This document shows, one piece after another, positions 55,304 to 64,000 of a stretch of 64,000 nucleotides of DNA (the first letter of the stretch is position 1; each line of letters starts with the position of its first letter). This DNA is from an uncultured Clostridia bacterium (GTDB lineage Bacteria > Bacillota > Clostridia > Christensenellales > Borkfalkiaceae). The stretch spans positions 1 to 64,000 of the forward strand of contig CALVXB010000011.1 in assembly GCA_944368775.1 (NCBI GenBank). The letters are read 5' to 3'. The notes beneath the pieces are model-generated. The model made no database searches and was not told the DNA's origin. It was given only the letters and a program-made list of their open reading frames with translations. The translations under genes were made by a program, and so were the position numbers.

Positions 55304-57843
55304 AATTTGCACCCGAACTCATATTTGCCGCTCGCCAGCTCGCGCTCGGAGCCGTCGGGCAGGACGAGGGTGCAGTAGGTGGAGACGGGTACGGAGACCT
55401 CGATCTTGAACTGACCCTTTTCGACCTTCCAGGAGGAAGATACCTTGCCGTACGGCGTGCGGGTGGACGCCTTTGCCCAGGTGATGCCGCCGCCGACCAG
55501 CGGGCGGATGCGGAAGCGCTTGTAGCCCCCTTCGAGCGGCTCGATGCCGGCCACGCGCTTATAGAGGAAGTCGCCGACGGCGCCGCTGGCGTAGTGGTTG
55601 AAGGAGACCATGCCGCCCGTGCCGTCGCTCTCGCCGGTGTTGCGCGAGCCGTCCTCCTTCAAGGCGTCCCAGCGCTCCCAGATGGTCGTGCCGCCCGCCT
55701 TCACCTCGAACAGCCACGACGGGCTCATCTCGTTGGTGAGCATGCGGAAGGCGGTCTCCTCTTTTCCGTTATCGGCGAGCGCGAACAGGATGTACGGCGT
55801 GCCCGGGAAGCCGGTGGCGATGCAGTAATTGTTCAGCTTGACCAGCCGTTCGAGGTTGCTCGCCGCGTTTGCGCGCTGCGATTCGGGGAACATATCGAAG
55901 GCGAGGGGCAGAACGTACGCCGTCTGGAACTCGTTCTTCAACTTTCCCTTGCCGTCGGTAAAGACGGATACGTAGGCGTCGGCGACCTTGGCGGAATAGG
56001 CGGCGTACTTTTTTTCGTCCTCTTTTTTGCCGAGCAGGCCGGCGATCTTGGAGAGCAGGCCGCTCGTATGCGCGAGGCTGGCCGTCGCCGTCCAGCGGCT
56101 GCGCTTCTGCCAGTCGCTCATCTTGGGCACGCCGGGCGCGATCCAGTCGCCGAAGTGCAGTACGGCGGGCGTGTGCCAGATGTACCGCCGCTTGCCGATG
56201 CCGAAGCCCGCCCAGAAGGCGCACGCCTTGACATACTTTTTCATGGTCGGGTACATCTTTTCGAGCAGCGCCTTGTCGCCGGAGGCCATGTATTGCGCCC
56301 ACGGCACGAGGATGCAGGCATCCCCCCAGAAGTCGACCGCCATCACCGGCATGGTCGCGGGGAAGCCGTACCCCTGCACGGGGACGGTGTTGGGGATGCC
56401 GCCCGATTTGAGCTGCTCGTCTTTGACGTCGTGCAGCCACTTTTCGAGGAAGCGCGACATATCCATATTGAAGCAGGCCGTGGGCGCGAACACGGCGATA
56501 TCGCCCGTCCAGCCCATGCGCTCGTCGCGCTGCGGGCAGTCGGTGGGGATATCGATGAAGTTCGACTTCGCGCTCCACATGATGTTGGATTGCAGCTTAT
56601 TGATGCGCTTGTCCGAGCAGGAGAAGGTGCCGTGCTGGTCCATATCCGACCAGATGACGTAGGCGGAGAGCTCGAGGTTCTCCTTGCGCACCCCCTTGAC
56701 CCCGACATAGCGGAAGCCCATGTAGGTGAAGCGGGGAGAATACACCTGCACGCCATCCTTGCACAGGCAGCGCGCCGTCGCCTTTGCCGAGCGCAGAAGC
56801 TGCGTCGCGAGCGAACCGTCGTCGTTGAGCACCTCGGCGTGGCGGAAGACGACCTCGTCGCCCGCCTTGCCCTCGATGCGCGCGCAGATGACGCCCGCAA
56901 AGTTCTGGCCGAAGTCGTAGATCAGCTCGTCTCCCCGTTCGACGCAAGAGACGGGCTTCATGACCGCGCGGGCGATGACGGGCGCGCCGATCTCGGCGAC
57001 GATCTCGGGGTGCAGGCGCAGCTTTTCGACGGCGGCGTTGCGCCACGTCCAGTCGTCCGGCTTGGCAGCCGCGTCAAACGTTTCGCCGTCGTAGAAGTCG
57101 GCTTCGAGATAGCTGCCCCCTTCCGTGACCAGCCAGCTCGCGTCCGTGCCGACCGTTTCGACGCTGCCGTCGGCGTATTCGAGGCGCAGCTCGGCGAGCA
57201 GCGCCTGTCTGTCGGCAGAGATGCGGTTTTTGCGAGTGAATACGAAGGAACCGACCGCCCAGCCGCCCGCGACGATAAAGGAGATGTCGTCCGAGCCGCT
57301 CAAGAGTGCGGTCACGTCGTACGTCTGGTACTGCAGCGTGTGCGCGTACGAGGTAAAGCCGGGCGCGAAGTAGCGGTCGCTGACACGCTTTCCGTTGATG
57401 TAGACGTCGTAAATGCCCATCGCCGTGGCGTAGAGCGTGGCGCGCGCGGCCTTTTTATTGGTATAGATGCGCTTGCGGAAGGTCATCGGTATGGGCGAGA
57501 CCTTCTTTTCTGTAAAATGATAGCTCGCGTCGCTGATCCACTGCGCCTTCCAGGGCGTATCCATGCGCCCGGTGCGAAAGGTCGTCTGCGCGCGGCCCGT
57601 CTCGCCGTCTTTGAGCTTCGCTTCGACGCTGACGGTATATTCCGTAAAGGGCTTGAGCGGCTTGCCGCCGTACGGGATCAGGATCTGACTGTGCGTCTTG
57701 TACGCCCAGTCTCCGACGCGGATGGTCGCCTCTGCCAGCTCTGCCCCCTGTTTATCCGATTCGATCGAAAATGAGAAGCGGGGCCGCTTTTCGTCTGTGA
57801 CGCACCCCGCGGTAAGGTTTTCTACCCTGACTACGATATCCAA
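55300..57843 (-). CDS. GH78 alpha-L-rhamnosidase, TTG start
   Basis: 847 residues without signal peptide, so cytoplasmic. N-terminal beta domains (LYATAMGIYDVYINGKRVSD, FAPGFTSYAHTLQYQTYDVT) are followed by the (alpha/alpha)6 barrel with the GH78 signature DCPQRDERMGWTGD, which includes a catalytic carboxylate. It removes terminal rhamnose from imported oligosaccharides or glycosides. The start is TTG 57843: GGGAGGGAG lies 8 nt upstream and the first residues LDIVVRVENLTAG match family N-termini; upstream ATGs lie before the promoter. First gene of the operon. Confidence 0.9.
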   Translation of the reverse strand: MDIVVRVENLTAGCVTDEKRPRFSFSIESDKQGAELAEATIRVGDWAYKTHSQILIPYGGKPLKPFTEYTVSVEAKLKDGETGRAQTTFRTGRMDTPWKAQWISDASYHFTEKKVSPIPMTFRKRIYTNKKAARATLYATAMGIYDVYINGKRVSDRYFAPGFTSYAHTLQYQTYDVTALLSGSDDISFIVAGGWAVGSFVFTRKNRISADRQALLAELRLEYADGSVETVGTDASWLVTEGGSYLEADFYDGETFDAAAKPDDWTWRNAAVEKLRLHPEIVAEIGAPVIARAVMKPVSCVERGDELIYDFGQNFAGVICARIEGKAGDEVVFRHAEVLNDDGSLATQLLRSAKATARCLCKDGVQVYSPRFTYMGFRYVGVKGVRKENLELSAYVIWSDMDQHGTFSCSDKRINKLQSNIMWSAKSNFIDIPTDCPQRDERMGWTGDIAVFAPTACFNMDMSRFLEKWLHDVKDEQLKSGGIPNTVPVQGYGFPATMPVMAVDFWGDACILVPWAQYMASGDKALLEKMYPTMKKYVKACAFWAGFGIGKRRYIWHTPAVLHFGDWIAPGVPKMSDWQKRSRWTATASLAHTSGLLSKIAGLLGKKEDEKKYAAYSAKVADAYVSVFTDGKGKLKNEFQTAYVLPLAFDMFPESQRANAASNLERLVKLNNYCIATGFPGTPYILFALADNGKEETAFRMLTNEMSPSWLFEVKAGGTTIWERWDALKEDGSRNTGESDGTGGMVSFNHYASGAVGDFLYKRVAGIEPLEGGYKRFRIRPLVGGGITWAKASTRTPYGKVSSSWKVEKGQFKIEVSVPVSTYCTLVLPDGSERELASGKYEFGCKL

Positions 57844-57861
57844 TGTTTCTCCCTCCCATGT

Positions 57862-57891
57862 ATTATAACACAAAATGAATTGCCTTGACAA
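57862..57891 (-). promoter_or_regulatory. Promoter of the rhamnose operon
   Basis: On the minus strand TTGTCA (57886-57891) and TATAAT (57862-57867), 18-nt spacer, with a start site only about 10-15 nt before the TTG codon. Confidence 0.75.
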
Positions 57892-57947
57892 CAGTTCCTC
57901 AATTTTTGCGCAAAAGAACTGCCGCCCCTCACCATAGTTAAAAATAT

Positions 57948-57979
57948 CGGGCGCACACGGACGAAGCCGTGTGCGCCCG
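57948..57979 (-). terminator. Terminator of the GH3/membrane-protein operon
   Basis: CGGGCGCACACGG (57948-57960) pairs perfectly with 57967-57979; on the minus strand ATATTTTTA follows. Confidence 0.8.
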
Positions 57980-58023
57980 GCCAAGGTAAGCTACGATGTT
58001 ACATCTTTGCAGCTATATGCTGT

Positions 58024-58545
58024 TTAGTTCTGCTCTTTTCTGACGACGCCGAAGAAGGCTGCGACGATGGCGGCGACGGCGGCGACGGCGAAGAACACCA
58101 GGCCGGTGATCACCTGCTTGCCGACGGTGATCGCCTCGGCGGCGATGGACAGCTCTTCATTCGAGAAGAAGGTCCAGCCCAGGCCGGTCAGCGAGCCGTA
58201 CGCGAAGTTGAGCAAAACCAAGAGGAGCAGTGCGGGAGCGACGATGCGCAGCGCGCCGGAGAGGATGGCGCAGACCTTGCCGACGATGCTGTCGGACTTG
58301 AACTGCCCGAGCACGATGCCGACTGCGAGGCACACGAGGGCGATGACGCCGCAGGTGACGACCGTCGAGAGCATTGCGCTGTCTTCCGGGCGGGACGCCT
58401 CATAGAACGGCTGGCTGCCGCTGGCGATCTCCAGGCCCATGCCTGCCCCGGTCGCCGCGCCGTAGATGGCGAGCGCGACGATGCCGACGATGACCGTGAT
58501 GATCGAGATCCAGGTGCCGGCCCCCTGTTTTTTGATAAAACTCAT
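58024..58545 (-). CDS. Membrane protein partner of GH3 (173 aa)
   Basis: Four transmembrane helices (about residues 12-32, 58-80, 92-113, 140-165) and a short loop after helix 1 that faces outside. It starts two bases after the stop of the anchored GH3 gene, so the two are translationally coupled. Similar small membrane proteins often accompany GH3 genes in gut Clostridia, but no function is known. It might help anchor or present the enzyme (inference). Confidence 0.7.
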   Translation of the reverse strand: MSFIKKQGAGTWISIITVIVGIVALAIYGAATGAGMGLEIASGSQPFYEASRPEDSAMLSTVVTCGVIALVCLAVGIVLGQFKSDSIVGKVCAILSGALRIVAPALLLLVLLNFAYGSLTGLGWTFFSNEELSIAAEAITVGKQVITGLVFFAVAAVAAIVAAFFGVVRKEQN

Positions 58546-58546
58546 A

Positions 58547-61500
58547 TTAGTTATCCTCCTTCTTTTCGGGGAGCACTTCGGATGCGATCCAGCCGATGCC
58601 CGCTGCAGCCGTTACGACTGCGAACACGACGATGAGAGTGATGAAGATGTACTCCCAACCCGCATGTTCGAGCGTGCCGACGGGGATGTTGGTCGTGACG
58701 GTCGTATCGGGGACGACGATGTCTTCGCCGGTGTTCGCCACGCGCTCGACGTACACGCCGGAGCCGCTGCGCGCGATGGTGAAGAGCACGTACAGCGCCG
58801 TCTGGCGGGCCTGCTCTGCGAACGCGGGATCTCTGCGGGCCTCGCCGAGGGTCAGATACGCCCAAGAGCTGCTGACAACTGCGTCGTCGCTGACGCCGTC
58901 GCCCATGACGAACGGGTTGTTGGAGAAGCTTGCGTACTCGTTGACGGTTGCGAGGACGAGAGCGCCGAGTTCGTGGTAGCCCGCGCCCATGCCCATGTCG
59001 GTGGTGACGATGCCGGTGAAGCCCCACTCGCCGCGCATGATGTTTTTGATGTAGCCTACACTATTGGTGACGTTGGTTGCGCCGATGCGGGCAAAGGACA
59101 TCATGACGCCCGTGCCGTTGCCTTCATTGACGCGCAGCGCGCCTTCGTAGCAGCGGGTATCCGTCTCGCGGACCTTCTGCTCGGTCATGTAGCAGGCGAC
59201 GCCCTGACGGTTGAGCTCCTGATCGTTGAAGCCCATGTGCTTCGGGCCGCAGATGGAGCCCTTTTCGACCGCGCCGCGCAGCTGCTCTGCGCCGATACGG
59301 TTGGTCAGCATCGGGTCTTCGGACATATACTCGGAGTTTCTGCCGTTGTAAGCATGTCTGTGCTGGTTGAGACCTGCGCCCCAGACGGTGACTGCCTGCG
59401 AAGGATATTCGCTCGGGCTCTCGGTGATCTGCAGCCACAGGCCGCCTTCACCTTCCATCAGGCCCCACTCATATGCGAATTCGGGGTTGAAGCTGGCGCC
59501 GAGCAGGGTGTTGGACGCGACGTTGAGCTTCATCGTCTCGGTGCCTTCGTCGTTGAGCTTGAGCGTCTGCTGGTAGCCGGAGACGCTTTCAGACTGCACG
59601 CTGCCGGGGTTGCCGATCTCGTCGGAGAACACCTTGGTCGCGTGGCCGCCGTTTGCGACGCTCGCGATGGCGACGCCGAGCGGGATGGAGTCGGCGACGG
59701 CCTGCCACTCTTCCGAATTGATATCGCTGAACGCTTCCGGATCGGTCTGCGCGACGTTGAGGATCCATGCCCAGACGGTCGCATAGTCGCCATTCTGCAC
59801 TTCTTCGGGGAGGGTTCCCTCGACGTCTGCCCATTCAGACTCGTTGCTGCTCTCGTTGATGACGCCCTGCGAGCTGGTGAGCTCGATGAGCCACTCCTCT
59901 TCCTTCTCCGCGCCGGAGATGGTGAACTTAGCTTCGCTCTGGATACCCGAGTCGTTGACATAGTCGGTATAGTTCTTGGGGAAGGTGCCCTCCCAGTCGC
60001 TTCTCGAGAGGTAGGTCACGGTGTCTTCGCCGAGGTAGTAGTTGATGTCTGCATTTTCCATCTGGTTGCGCACTTCGACGCCGTTGGAGACGGAGAAGGT
60101 CTCGTCGTCGAACTCTTCAAGTTCCCACGTCACGGTGCGGCCGATCTCGGTCGTCTCGTCCGTGTCATAGTTGAGCGCATCCAGGAAGTTGTTGACAGCG
60201 GCGTGCGAGCCGGGCGCAGCCGTAAAGGTGTAGGTGCCTTCATCCAAAATGTAGGTACCTTCGCCGTTCAGGGCGTTGGAATCCCAGCTTGCGAGGTAGC
60301 GGGTCGGGACGGTGATCTCGACGATCTCGCTCTCGCCGGCAGCGACTTCGACCTTCTTCGAGCTGAGGAAGTCGACCGCAGACTTTTCGACTTTGTTCGT
60401 AACGTCGTACTCGGTGTACGGGCGGTTGACATACAGCTGTGCGAGGAAGTAGCCGTCCTCTTCGCCCTCATTGTTGATGCGGACGCGGGCGGTCACGTTG
60501 CCGTTTTCAGACAGGTTGACGTTGACGTCGATGATCTCCTGGCTGTACGGGATGTACGAGAGGCTCTGGCCGAAGGGGAAGATGACTTCGTTGGCATAAT
60601 CCCAAGCCTCGCCGGTGGTCGAACCTGCCGTGCCCGTCGCGTTGGTGCCTTCGGGATCGGCGTAAGAATCGAAGTAGCGGGTCTCGTAGTACTTATAGCC
60701 GACGTAGATGCCCTCCGCCTGGACGATGTAGTTTTCGGCGCGGTAGTTGGTCGTGCCTCTGTCCAAAGGATCGTCGAAATTGGTGATGGTGTCGAGGTCG
60801 CTGTACTGCTGCTGGCCCATGTTGATGGACGCGGGAGTGAAGCTGTTATCATACACATAGGTGTCCGTCAGGCCGCCCGTCGCGTTGACCTGGCCTGCGA
60901 GCACGTTGGCGATGCCTTGGTACTGGAAGTCGTTGGGGATGCCGCAGAAGCCGATCGCGTCGACCTCATACTGGCCGCCCTCCTCTACCAGCGGCCCGAG
61001 CTCCATCGCGTTCGCGGAGACGATGAGAACGACGACCTTGTCGCAGTACTCTTTGGCGAGGGCGACGATGTCGAGCTCGTCCTGCGAGAGTGCCAGCGGG
61101 TCTTCTGCATTGGTCGCGGCGTCTACCTTGTAGTTGTTGCCTTCGCCGCCGCCGCGCCCGAGCACGACGATACCGGTCGTCGACGCCTTGTCGATAGACC
61201 AGCTGTCGACCATGGCCTGTTCGGGAGCAACTTCGGGGATGGTGTACTCGTAATCTTCCCAAGGCGTGGAAGCGCCGCCGCCCCAGCCGCCGCCGCGGGA
61301 AGGACCTGCCATCGCGCCGGTGAAGTGATCGCTCTTGACCGTGTTGTTGACGGTGACGCCGTCGATCGCATCGAACGCGTCTTTGAGCGTGATCGGCGTG
61401 TAGATATCGTTGCTTTCCGTCTGTCCCCAACCCGGCGTGCCGTTGTTGGCGTTGGTGCCCGTGTGGCCGGTCGGCGTGTTGTAAGCATTCCAGCCGAACA

Positions 61501-61882
61501 GCGCGACGTTTTCGCCGGCGGTCGACTTGTTCAGGGGCAGCGCGCCGTTGTCGTTTTTGAGCAGCGCAAAGCCCTCTTCGCCCTGACGGATGGCGTGCGC
61601 GCGCAGCGCCTCGGCATACGCGGTCACCGTATCATATTCCGTGTCATAGTTGCCGCGGAAAATGTACGAGTACCCTTCCGTCGTGCCCGGGATGGTGTAA
61701 CCGGGGATCGTTTCCTCAACCGTCTCGTAGATGGTCCTGTCGCCTACCTGGAAGAACCCGTCTACCCAACCGATCGCAAGATCGGACTTCGCGATGGAGT
61801 AGCCGACCGTCGACAGGGTGAGGAGTGCAGCCGCTGCCGCGGCGACGCCGCGCAGCAGTGGCTTAAACTTGGTAAGATTCAT
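58547..61882 (-). CDS. Membrane-anchored GH3 glycosidase with permuted domain order
   Basis: 1111 residues. An N-terminal hydrophobic helix (LLRGVAAAAAALLTLSTVGY) and a C-terminal transmembrane helix (FITLIVVFAVVTAAAGIGWI) frame a permuted GH3: beta-sandwich domain first, FN3-like segment, TIM barrel last. KH is in GPKHMGFNDQELNRQG (about 879) and the nucleophile Asp in IVTTDMGMGAGYH (about 962). It shares layout with the secreted GH3 at 11255 but differs in anchoring. It probably acts at the outer membrane face on oligosaccharides whose products feed the neighbouring pathway; substrate unknown. Confidence 0.85.
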   Translation of the reverse strand: MNLTKFKPLLRGVAAAAAALLTLSTVGYSIAKSDLAIGWVDGFFQVGDRTIYETVEETIPGYTIPGTTEGYSYIFRGNYDTEYDTVTAYAEALRAHAIRQGEEGFALLKNDNGALPLNKSTAGENVALFGWNAYNTPTGHTGTNANNGTPGWGQTESNDIYTPITLKDAFDAIDGVTVNNTVKSDHFTGAMAGPSRGGGWGGGASTPWEDYEYTIPEVAPEQAMVDSWSIDKASTTGIVVLGRGGGEGNNYKVDAATNAEDPLALSQDELDIVALAKEYCDKVVVLIVSANAMELGPLVEEGGQYEVDAIGFCGIPNDFQYQGIANVLAGQVNATGGLTDTYVYDNSFTPASINMGQQQYSDLDTITNFDDPLDRGTTNYRAENYIVQAEGIYVGYKYYETRYFDSYADPEGTNATGTAGSTTGEAWDYANEVIFPFGQSLSYIPYSQEIIDVNVNLSENGNVTARVRINNEGEEDGYFLAQLYVNRPYTEYDVTNKVEKSAVDFLSSKKVEVAAGESEIVEITVPTRYLASWDSNALNGEGTYILDEGTYTFTAAPGSHAAVNNFLDALNYDTDETTEIGRTVTWELEEFDDETFSVSNGVEVRNQMENADINYYLGEDTVTYLSRSDWEGTFPKNYTDYVNDSGIQSEAKFTISGAEKEEEWLIELTSSQGVINESSNESEWADVEGTLPEEVQNGDYATVWAWILNVAQTDPEAFSDINSEEWQAVADSIPLGVAIASVANGGHATKVFSDEIGNPGSVQSESVSGYQQTLKLNDEGTETMKLNVASNTLLGASFNPEFAYEWGLMEGEGGLWLQITESPSEYPSQAVTVWGAGLNQHRHAYNGRNSEYMSEDPMLTNRIGAEQLRGAVEKGSICGPKHMGFNDQELNRQGVACYMTEQKVRETDTRCYEGALRVNEGNGTGVMMSFARIGATNVTNSVGYIKNIMRGEWGFTGIVTTDMGMGAGYHELGALVLATVNEYASFSNNPFVMGDGVSDDAVVSSSWAYLTLGEARRDPAFAEQARQTALYVLFTIARSGSGVYVERVANTGEDIVVPDTTVTTNIPVGTLEHAGWEYIFITLIVVFAVVTAAAGIGWIASEVLPEKKEDN

Positions 61883-61991
61883 TTTTTCCCTCCTTTGCGG
61901 AAAAAAGATTTTTTATAACTCGCGGCGCCCTTGGCTCGCCGCGAAATTATTCTTTTTTACAAAAATTGTTTCCCCCGTTCAATGCACCTAT

Positions 61992-62020
61992 ATCATACCC
62001 CCGCTGCGCGATTTTGTCAA
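61992..62020 (-). promoter_or_regulatory. Promoter of the GH3 operon
   Basis: On the minus strand TTGACA (62015-62020) and TATGAT (61992-61997), 17-nt spacer. It is divergent from the DeoR promoter 27 bp away. Confidence 0.8.
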
Positions 62021-62046
62021 TATTTTCTCCTTTTTTGATTGAAAAC

Positions 62047-62075
62047 TTGACAAACGCGCAAATATCTGGTAAAAT
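62047..62075 (+). promoter_or_regulatory. Promoter of the DeoR-family regulator
   Basis: TTGACA (62047-62052) and TAAAAT (62070-62075), 17-nt spacer. The two divergent promoters share a 27-bp core where a regulator could control both. Confidence 0.8.
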
Positions 62076-62105
62076 ACAAACACAAACGAGCAGGAGTGTA
62101 CAGTG

Positions 62106-62855
62106 ATGTCATACAATGAAAGATTTCAACAGATACTCGACTACCTGAAAAAGAACAATTCGGCCTCGGTGGAGCAGCTTGCGGAGATGCTGTATGTGAG
62201 CGTGGCGACGGTGCGGCGCGACCTCACAGAGCTGCAAAAACGGGGGCAGATCAAGCGCTCGCACGGCGGCGCGGTGCTGATGGAAGGGGCGGACGAGGTG
62301 TCCTTTTTTATCCGCCAGGTGAAAAACGCGCACGAAAAGCAGGCGGCGGCGAATGTCGCCCTGCGGCACATGCCCGAGTTCCAGACGGTGTTCATCGACA
62401 ACTCCTCCACCTGCCTCGCCCTGGCCGAGCGCATGGAGCTTTCGCATAAAACGGTGGTAACCAACGGCCTGAACGTCGCCATGCGCATCGCCCGCCACGA
62501 CGACGTCAACCTGATCATGCCGGGCGGCGAGGTCAAGTTCAACACGACGGCCGTACACGGCAGCATGACTGCCAACTGCCTGAACAACTTCCGCTTCGAC
62601 CTCTCCGTCATCTCCTGCGCGGCGGTGGACAACGAGGGCTCGTACGAGTTTTCCGTCGAGTCGATGGAGATCAAAAAGACGGCGCTCGCCCGCAGCAAAA
62701 AAAAGGTGCTCGTGTTCGACAGCACCAAGGTGGGCACGACGGCCATCTGCAAGACGGCGTCGCTCGACGACTACGACCACATCTTTACCGACGCCGATTG
62801 GCGCGCGCTGCGCAAGCTCGGCCCCGAAAACGCCAAACGCATCGTCAACGAATGA
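62106..62855 (+). CDS. DeoR-family transcriptional regulator
   Basis: 249 residues. The N-terminal HTH (ILDYLKKNNSASVEQLAEML, YVSVATVRRDLTELQKRGQI) is followed by the sugar-phosphate sensing domain (VFIDNSSTCLALAERM, VTNGLNVAMRIA, MPGGEVKF). Members sense phosphorylated sugars; in Bacillus a DeoR-type RhaR controls rhamnose genes, so this one may regulate the rhamnose operon and/or the divergent GH3 operon (inference). ATG 62106 is preferred over GTG 62103, with AGGAG (62092-62096) upstream. Confidence 0.9.
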   Translation: MSYNERFQQILDYLKKNNSASVEQLAEMLYVSVATVRRDLTELQKRGQIKRSHGGAVLMEGADEVSFFIRQVKNAHEKQAAANVALRHMPEFQTVFIDNSSTCLALAERMELSHKTVVTNGLNVAMRIARHDDVNLIMPGGEVKFNTTAVHGSMTANCLNNFRFDLSVISCAAVDNEGSYEFSVESMEIKKTALARSKKKVLVFDSTKVGTTAICKTASLDDYDHIFTDADWRALRKLGPENAKRIVNE

Positions 62856-62943
62856 GCGCCAAACGGCGCAAAGTGGCCTCCCCCGCCGCAAATGCGGCGG
62901 GGGAGGCCGGCGCGCAAAGCCGACGCGCCCGAAAACGCAAATC

Positions 62944-62986
62944 GCCCCTCCCCGCAGCGCGGGGAGGGGCACTCTTTTATTTTTTA
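62944..62986 (+). terminator. Terminator of the DeoR gene
   Basis: GCCCCTCCCCGC, short loop, GCGGGGAGGGGC (62944-62970), then CTCTTTTATTTTTT. A second long GC hairpin at about 62875-62908 precedes it. Confidence 0.85.
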
Positions 62987-63059
62987 AAGGCAGAGGCGGC
63001 TGCCCCGCGCGGAGAGCGGCGCCCCTGCGCGCGGCAGCTTATTCCTTTCGGCCATGCGG

Positions 63060-63860
63060 TCAGCCGCGCGCGCGGCAGGCTGCCTGAAAGTTCGCCTCGA
63101 TGCGGCACAGGTCGGCGGGCAGACAGAGCAAGATGACGGCGCGCTGCATCTCCGTCATGCCGAAATATGCCTCGGCGACGCTGCCCGCGATGGCGGCGAC
63201 GGTATCCGAGTCGCCGCCGATGGATACGGCGTTGCGGATCGCGTCTTCAAGATCCTCCCCCTCGGCAAAGCAGGTGAGCGCCTCGGGCACGGTGCCTTGG
63301 CAGCTTTCGTCAAAGGAATAGCTTTCGGAGAGCTGCGCGCAGGTATAGCTGCCGATCTCGGGGTAATAGGCGCGCGCCCGCGCGAGCACCTCCTCTTTCG
63401 TCGCGCCGATGCGTGCGAGAAAGACGCACATGGCGGTGCACTCCGCCCCTTTCAGCCCCTCGGGGTGGTCGTGCGTGACGGCCGTGACGGCGCGCGAAAG
63501 GCGCTTGACCTCCTCCTCGCTGCGCGCGTACCACCCGACGGGCGAGACGCGCATGGCCGCGCCGTTGCCCCAGCTTCCGTACGGCTTGGGGTCGTCTGCC
63601 CGCAGCCACGCGCCGAAGGACGCCCCCCAACTGTTGTGCGGGTATTTTTGCCCGAGCGCCCGCATCGAGCGAACGGCCTGCCGCGCGAGCGCCTCTTCGC
63701 CCGAATCGCCCGCCTTTGTGAGCGCGTCTGCAACGGCGAGCGTCATCAGCGAGTCGTCGGTAAAGCCGCAATCCTCATGAAAGAGCTCGAACTCCTTGCT
63801 GCGGCAGTTGTGGAACTCAAAGCGGCTGCCCACGATGTCGCCGAAAATTGCACCCAACAT
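63060..63860 (-). CDS. ADP-ribosylglycohydrolase family protein
   Basis: 266 residues. MLGAIFGDIVGSRFE and the metal-binding FTDDSLMTLAVADAL near the N-terminus, plus SIGGDSDTVAAIAGSVAEAY near the C-terminus, define the ARH (DraG-like) family with its two Mg-binding carboxylate clusters. It removes ADP-ribose from proteins or related substrates. ATG 63860 has AGGAGGA upstream; the longer frame to the window edge is not needed. Single gene, convergent with DeoR. Confidence 0.9.
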   Translation of the reverse strand: MLGAIFGDIVGSRFEFHNCRSKEFELFHEDCGFTDDSLMTLAVADALTKAGDSGEEALARQAVRSMRALGQKYPHNSWGASFGAWLRADDPKPYGSWGNGAAMRVSPVGWYARSEEEVKRLSRAVTAVTHDHPEGLKGAECTAMCVFLARIGATKEEVLARARAYYPEIGSYTCAQLSESYSFDESCQGTVPEALTCFAEGEDLEDAIRNAVSIGGDSDTVAAIAGSVAEAYFGMTEMQRAVILLCLPADLCRIEANFQAACRARG

Positions 63861-64000
63861 ACTGATTTGTCCTCCTTTTTTGCGGAACGGGCGGCCTGCC
63901 CGCCGCCGGCGTTGCACCTTGCGCACCTTGCGGCCCTTCCGTCGGGCGGCCGGCGGCGCGAGCGGCGCGTACACGCGGCAGCCTTCTTTTCCGCTGCGCC
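63861..64000. other. Upstream region at the window edge
   Basis: GC-rich, no gene or clear promoter seen in the last 140 bases. Confidence 0.4.

Overview
The window looks like a chromosomal stretch of an endospore-forming, GC-rich member of the Clostridia (Bacillota), probably gut-associated. The evidence is a spoIIGA-sigE-sigG cluster, a SpoIVA-like protein, a YlmC/YmxH protein, Firmicute-type gene order (rpsL-rpsG-fusA-tuf; der-plsY near spoIVA), a BspA-type leucine-rich-repeat surface protein, and plant-glycan sugar use (GH78, two GH3, rhamnose catabolism). The lineage is inference. Many GC-rich genes have long open frames on the opposite strand that are only coding shadows.

Positions 1 to about 11,130 are accessory DNA. 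After the end of a BspA-like LRR protein come a truncated serine recombinase, a LexA-like self-cleaving repressor, a small zinc-ribbon protein, a sigma-like protein, an HUH-type replication initiator with a terminator-like hairpin in its leader, two unrecognised AT-richer genes, a truncated metallophosphoesterase, and an Xre/DUF3990 toxin-antitoxin pair whose promoter carries two operator dyads. The right edge is a 55-nt 3' fragment of a tRNA-Leu(UAA) gene starting at the anticodon loop, followed by its terminator. I read this as the attachment-site scar of an integrated element lying to the left.

Positions 11,255 to 23,000 hold a secreted, domain-permuted GH3 enzyme, the sporulation sigma cluster, two genes cut off tail-to-tail (an ABC ATPase with a frameshift and a maltose-acetyltransferase-type gene), and a large anchored beta-helix/coiled-coil surface protein. 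A palindromic element (core TATG-N5-CATA) occurs seven times in intergenic DNA, around spoIIGA/sigE/sigG and again around ymxH. From 23,100 to 33,200 lie the str operon (tuf, fusA, rpsG, rpsL), a small HTH gene and a type IIA topoisomerase pair (parE-parC type).

Positions 33,300 to 48,400 hold a lipase-like hydrolase, a MurG-type glycosyltransferase, ymxH, a 43-residue gene, a heterodimeric ABC exporter, an AT-rich secreted papain-like protein, a shortened SpoIVA with a degraded P-loop, a divergent TetR/membrane-protein pair between near-identical hairpins, plsY and der, small membrane or unknown genes, and a probable terminated small RNA.

Positions 48,600 to 57,900 form one minus-strand L-rhamnose operon: GH78 alpha-rhamnosidase, rhaB, rhaA, rhaD, a GPH-family transporter and fucO. 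It releases and imports rhamnose and converts it to DHAP and L-lactaldehyde, then to 1,2-propanediol. A second permuted, membrane-anchored GH3 with a partner membrane protein, a DeoR-family regulator and an ADP-ribosylglycohydrolase complete the window.
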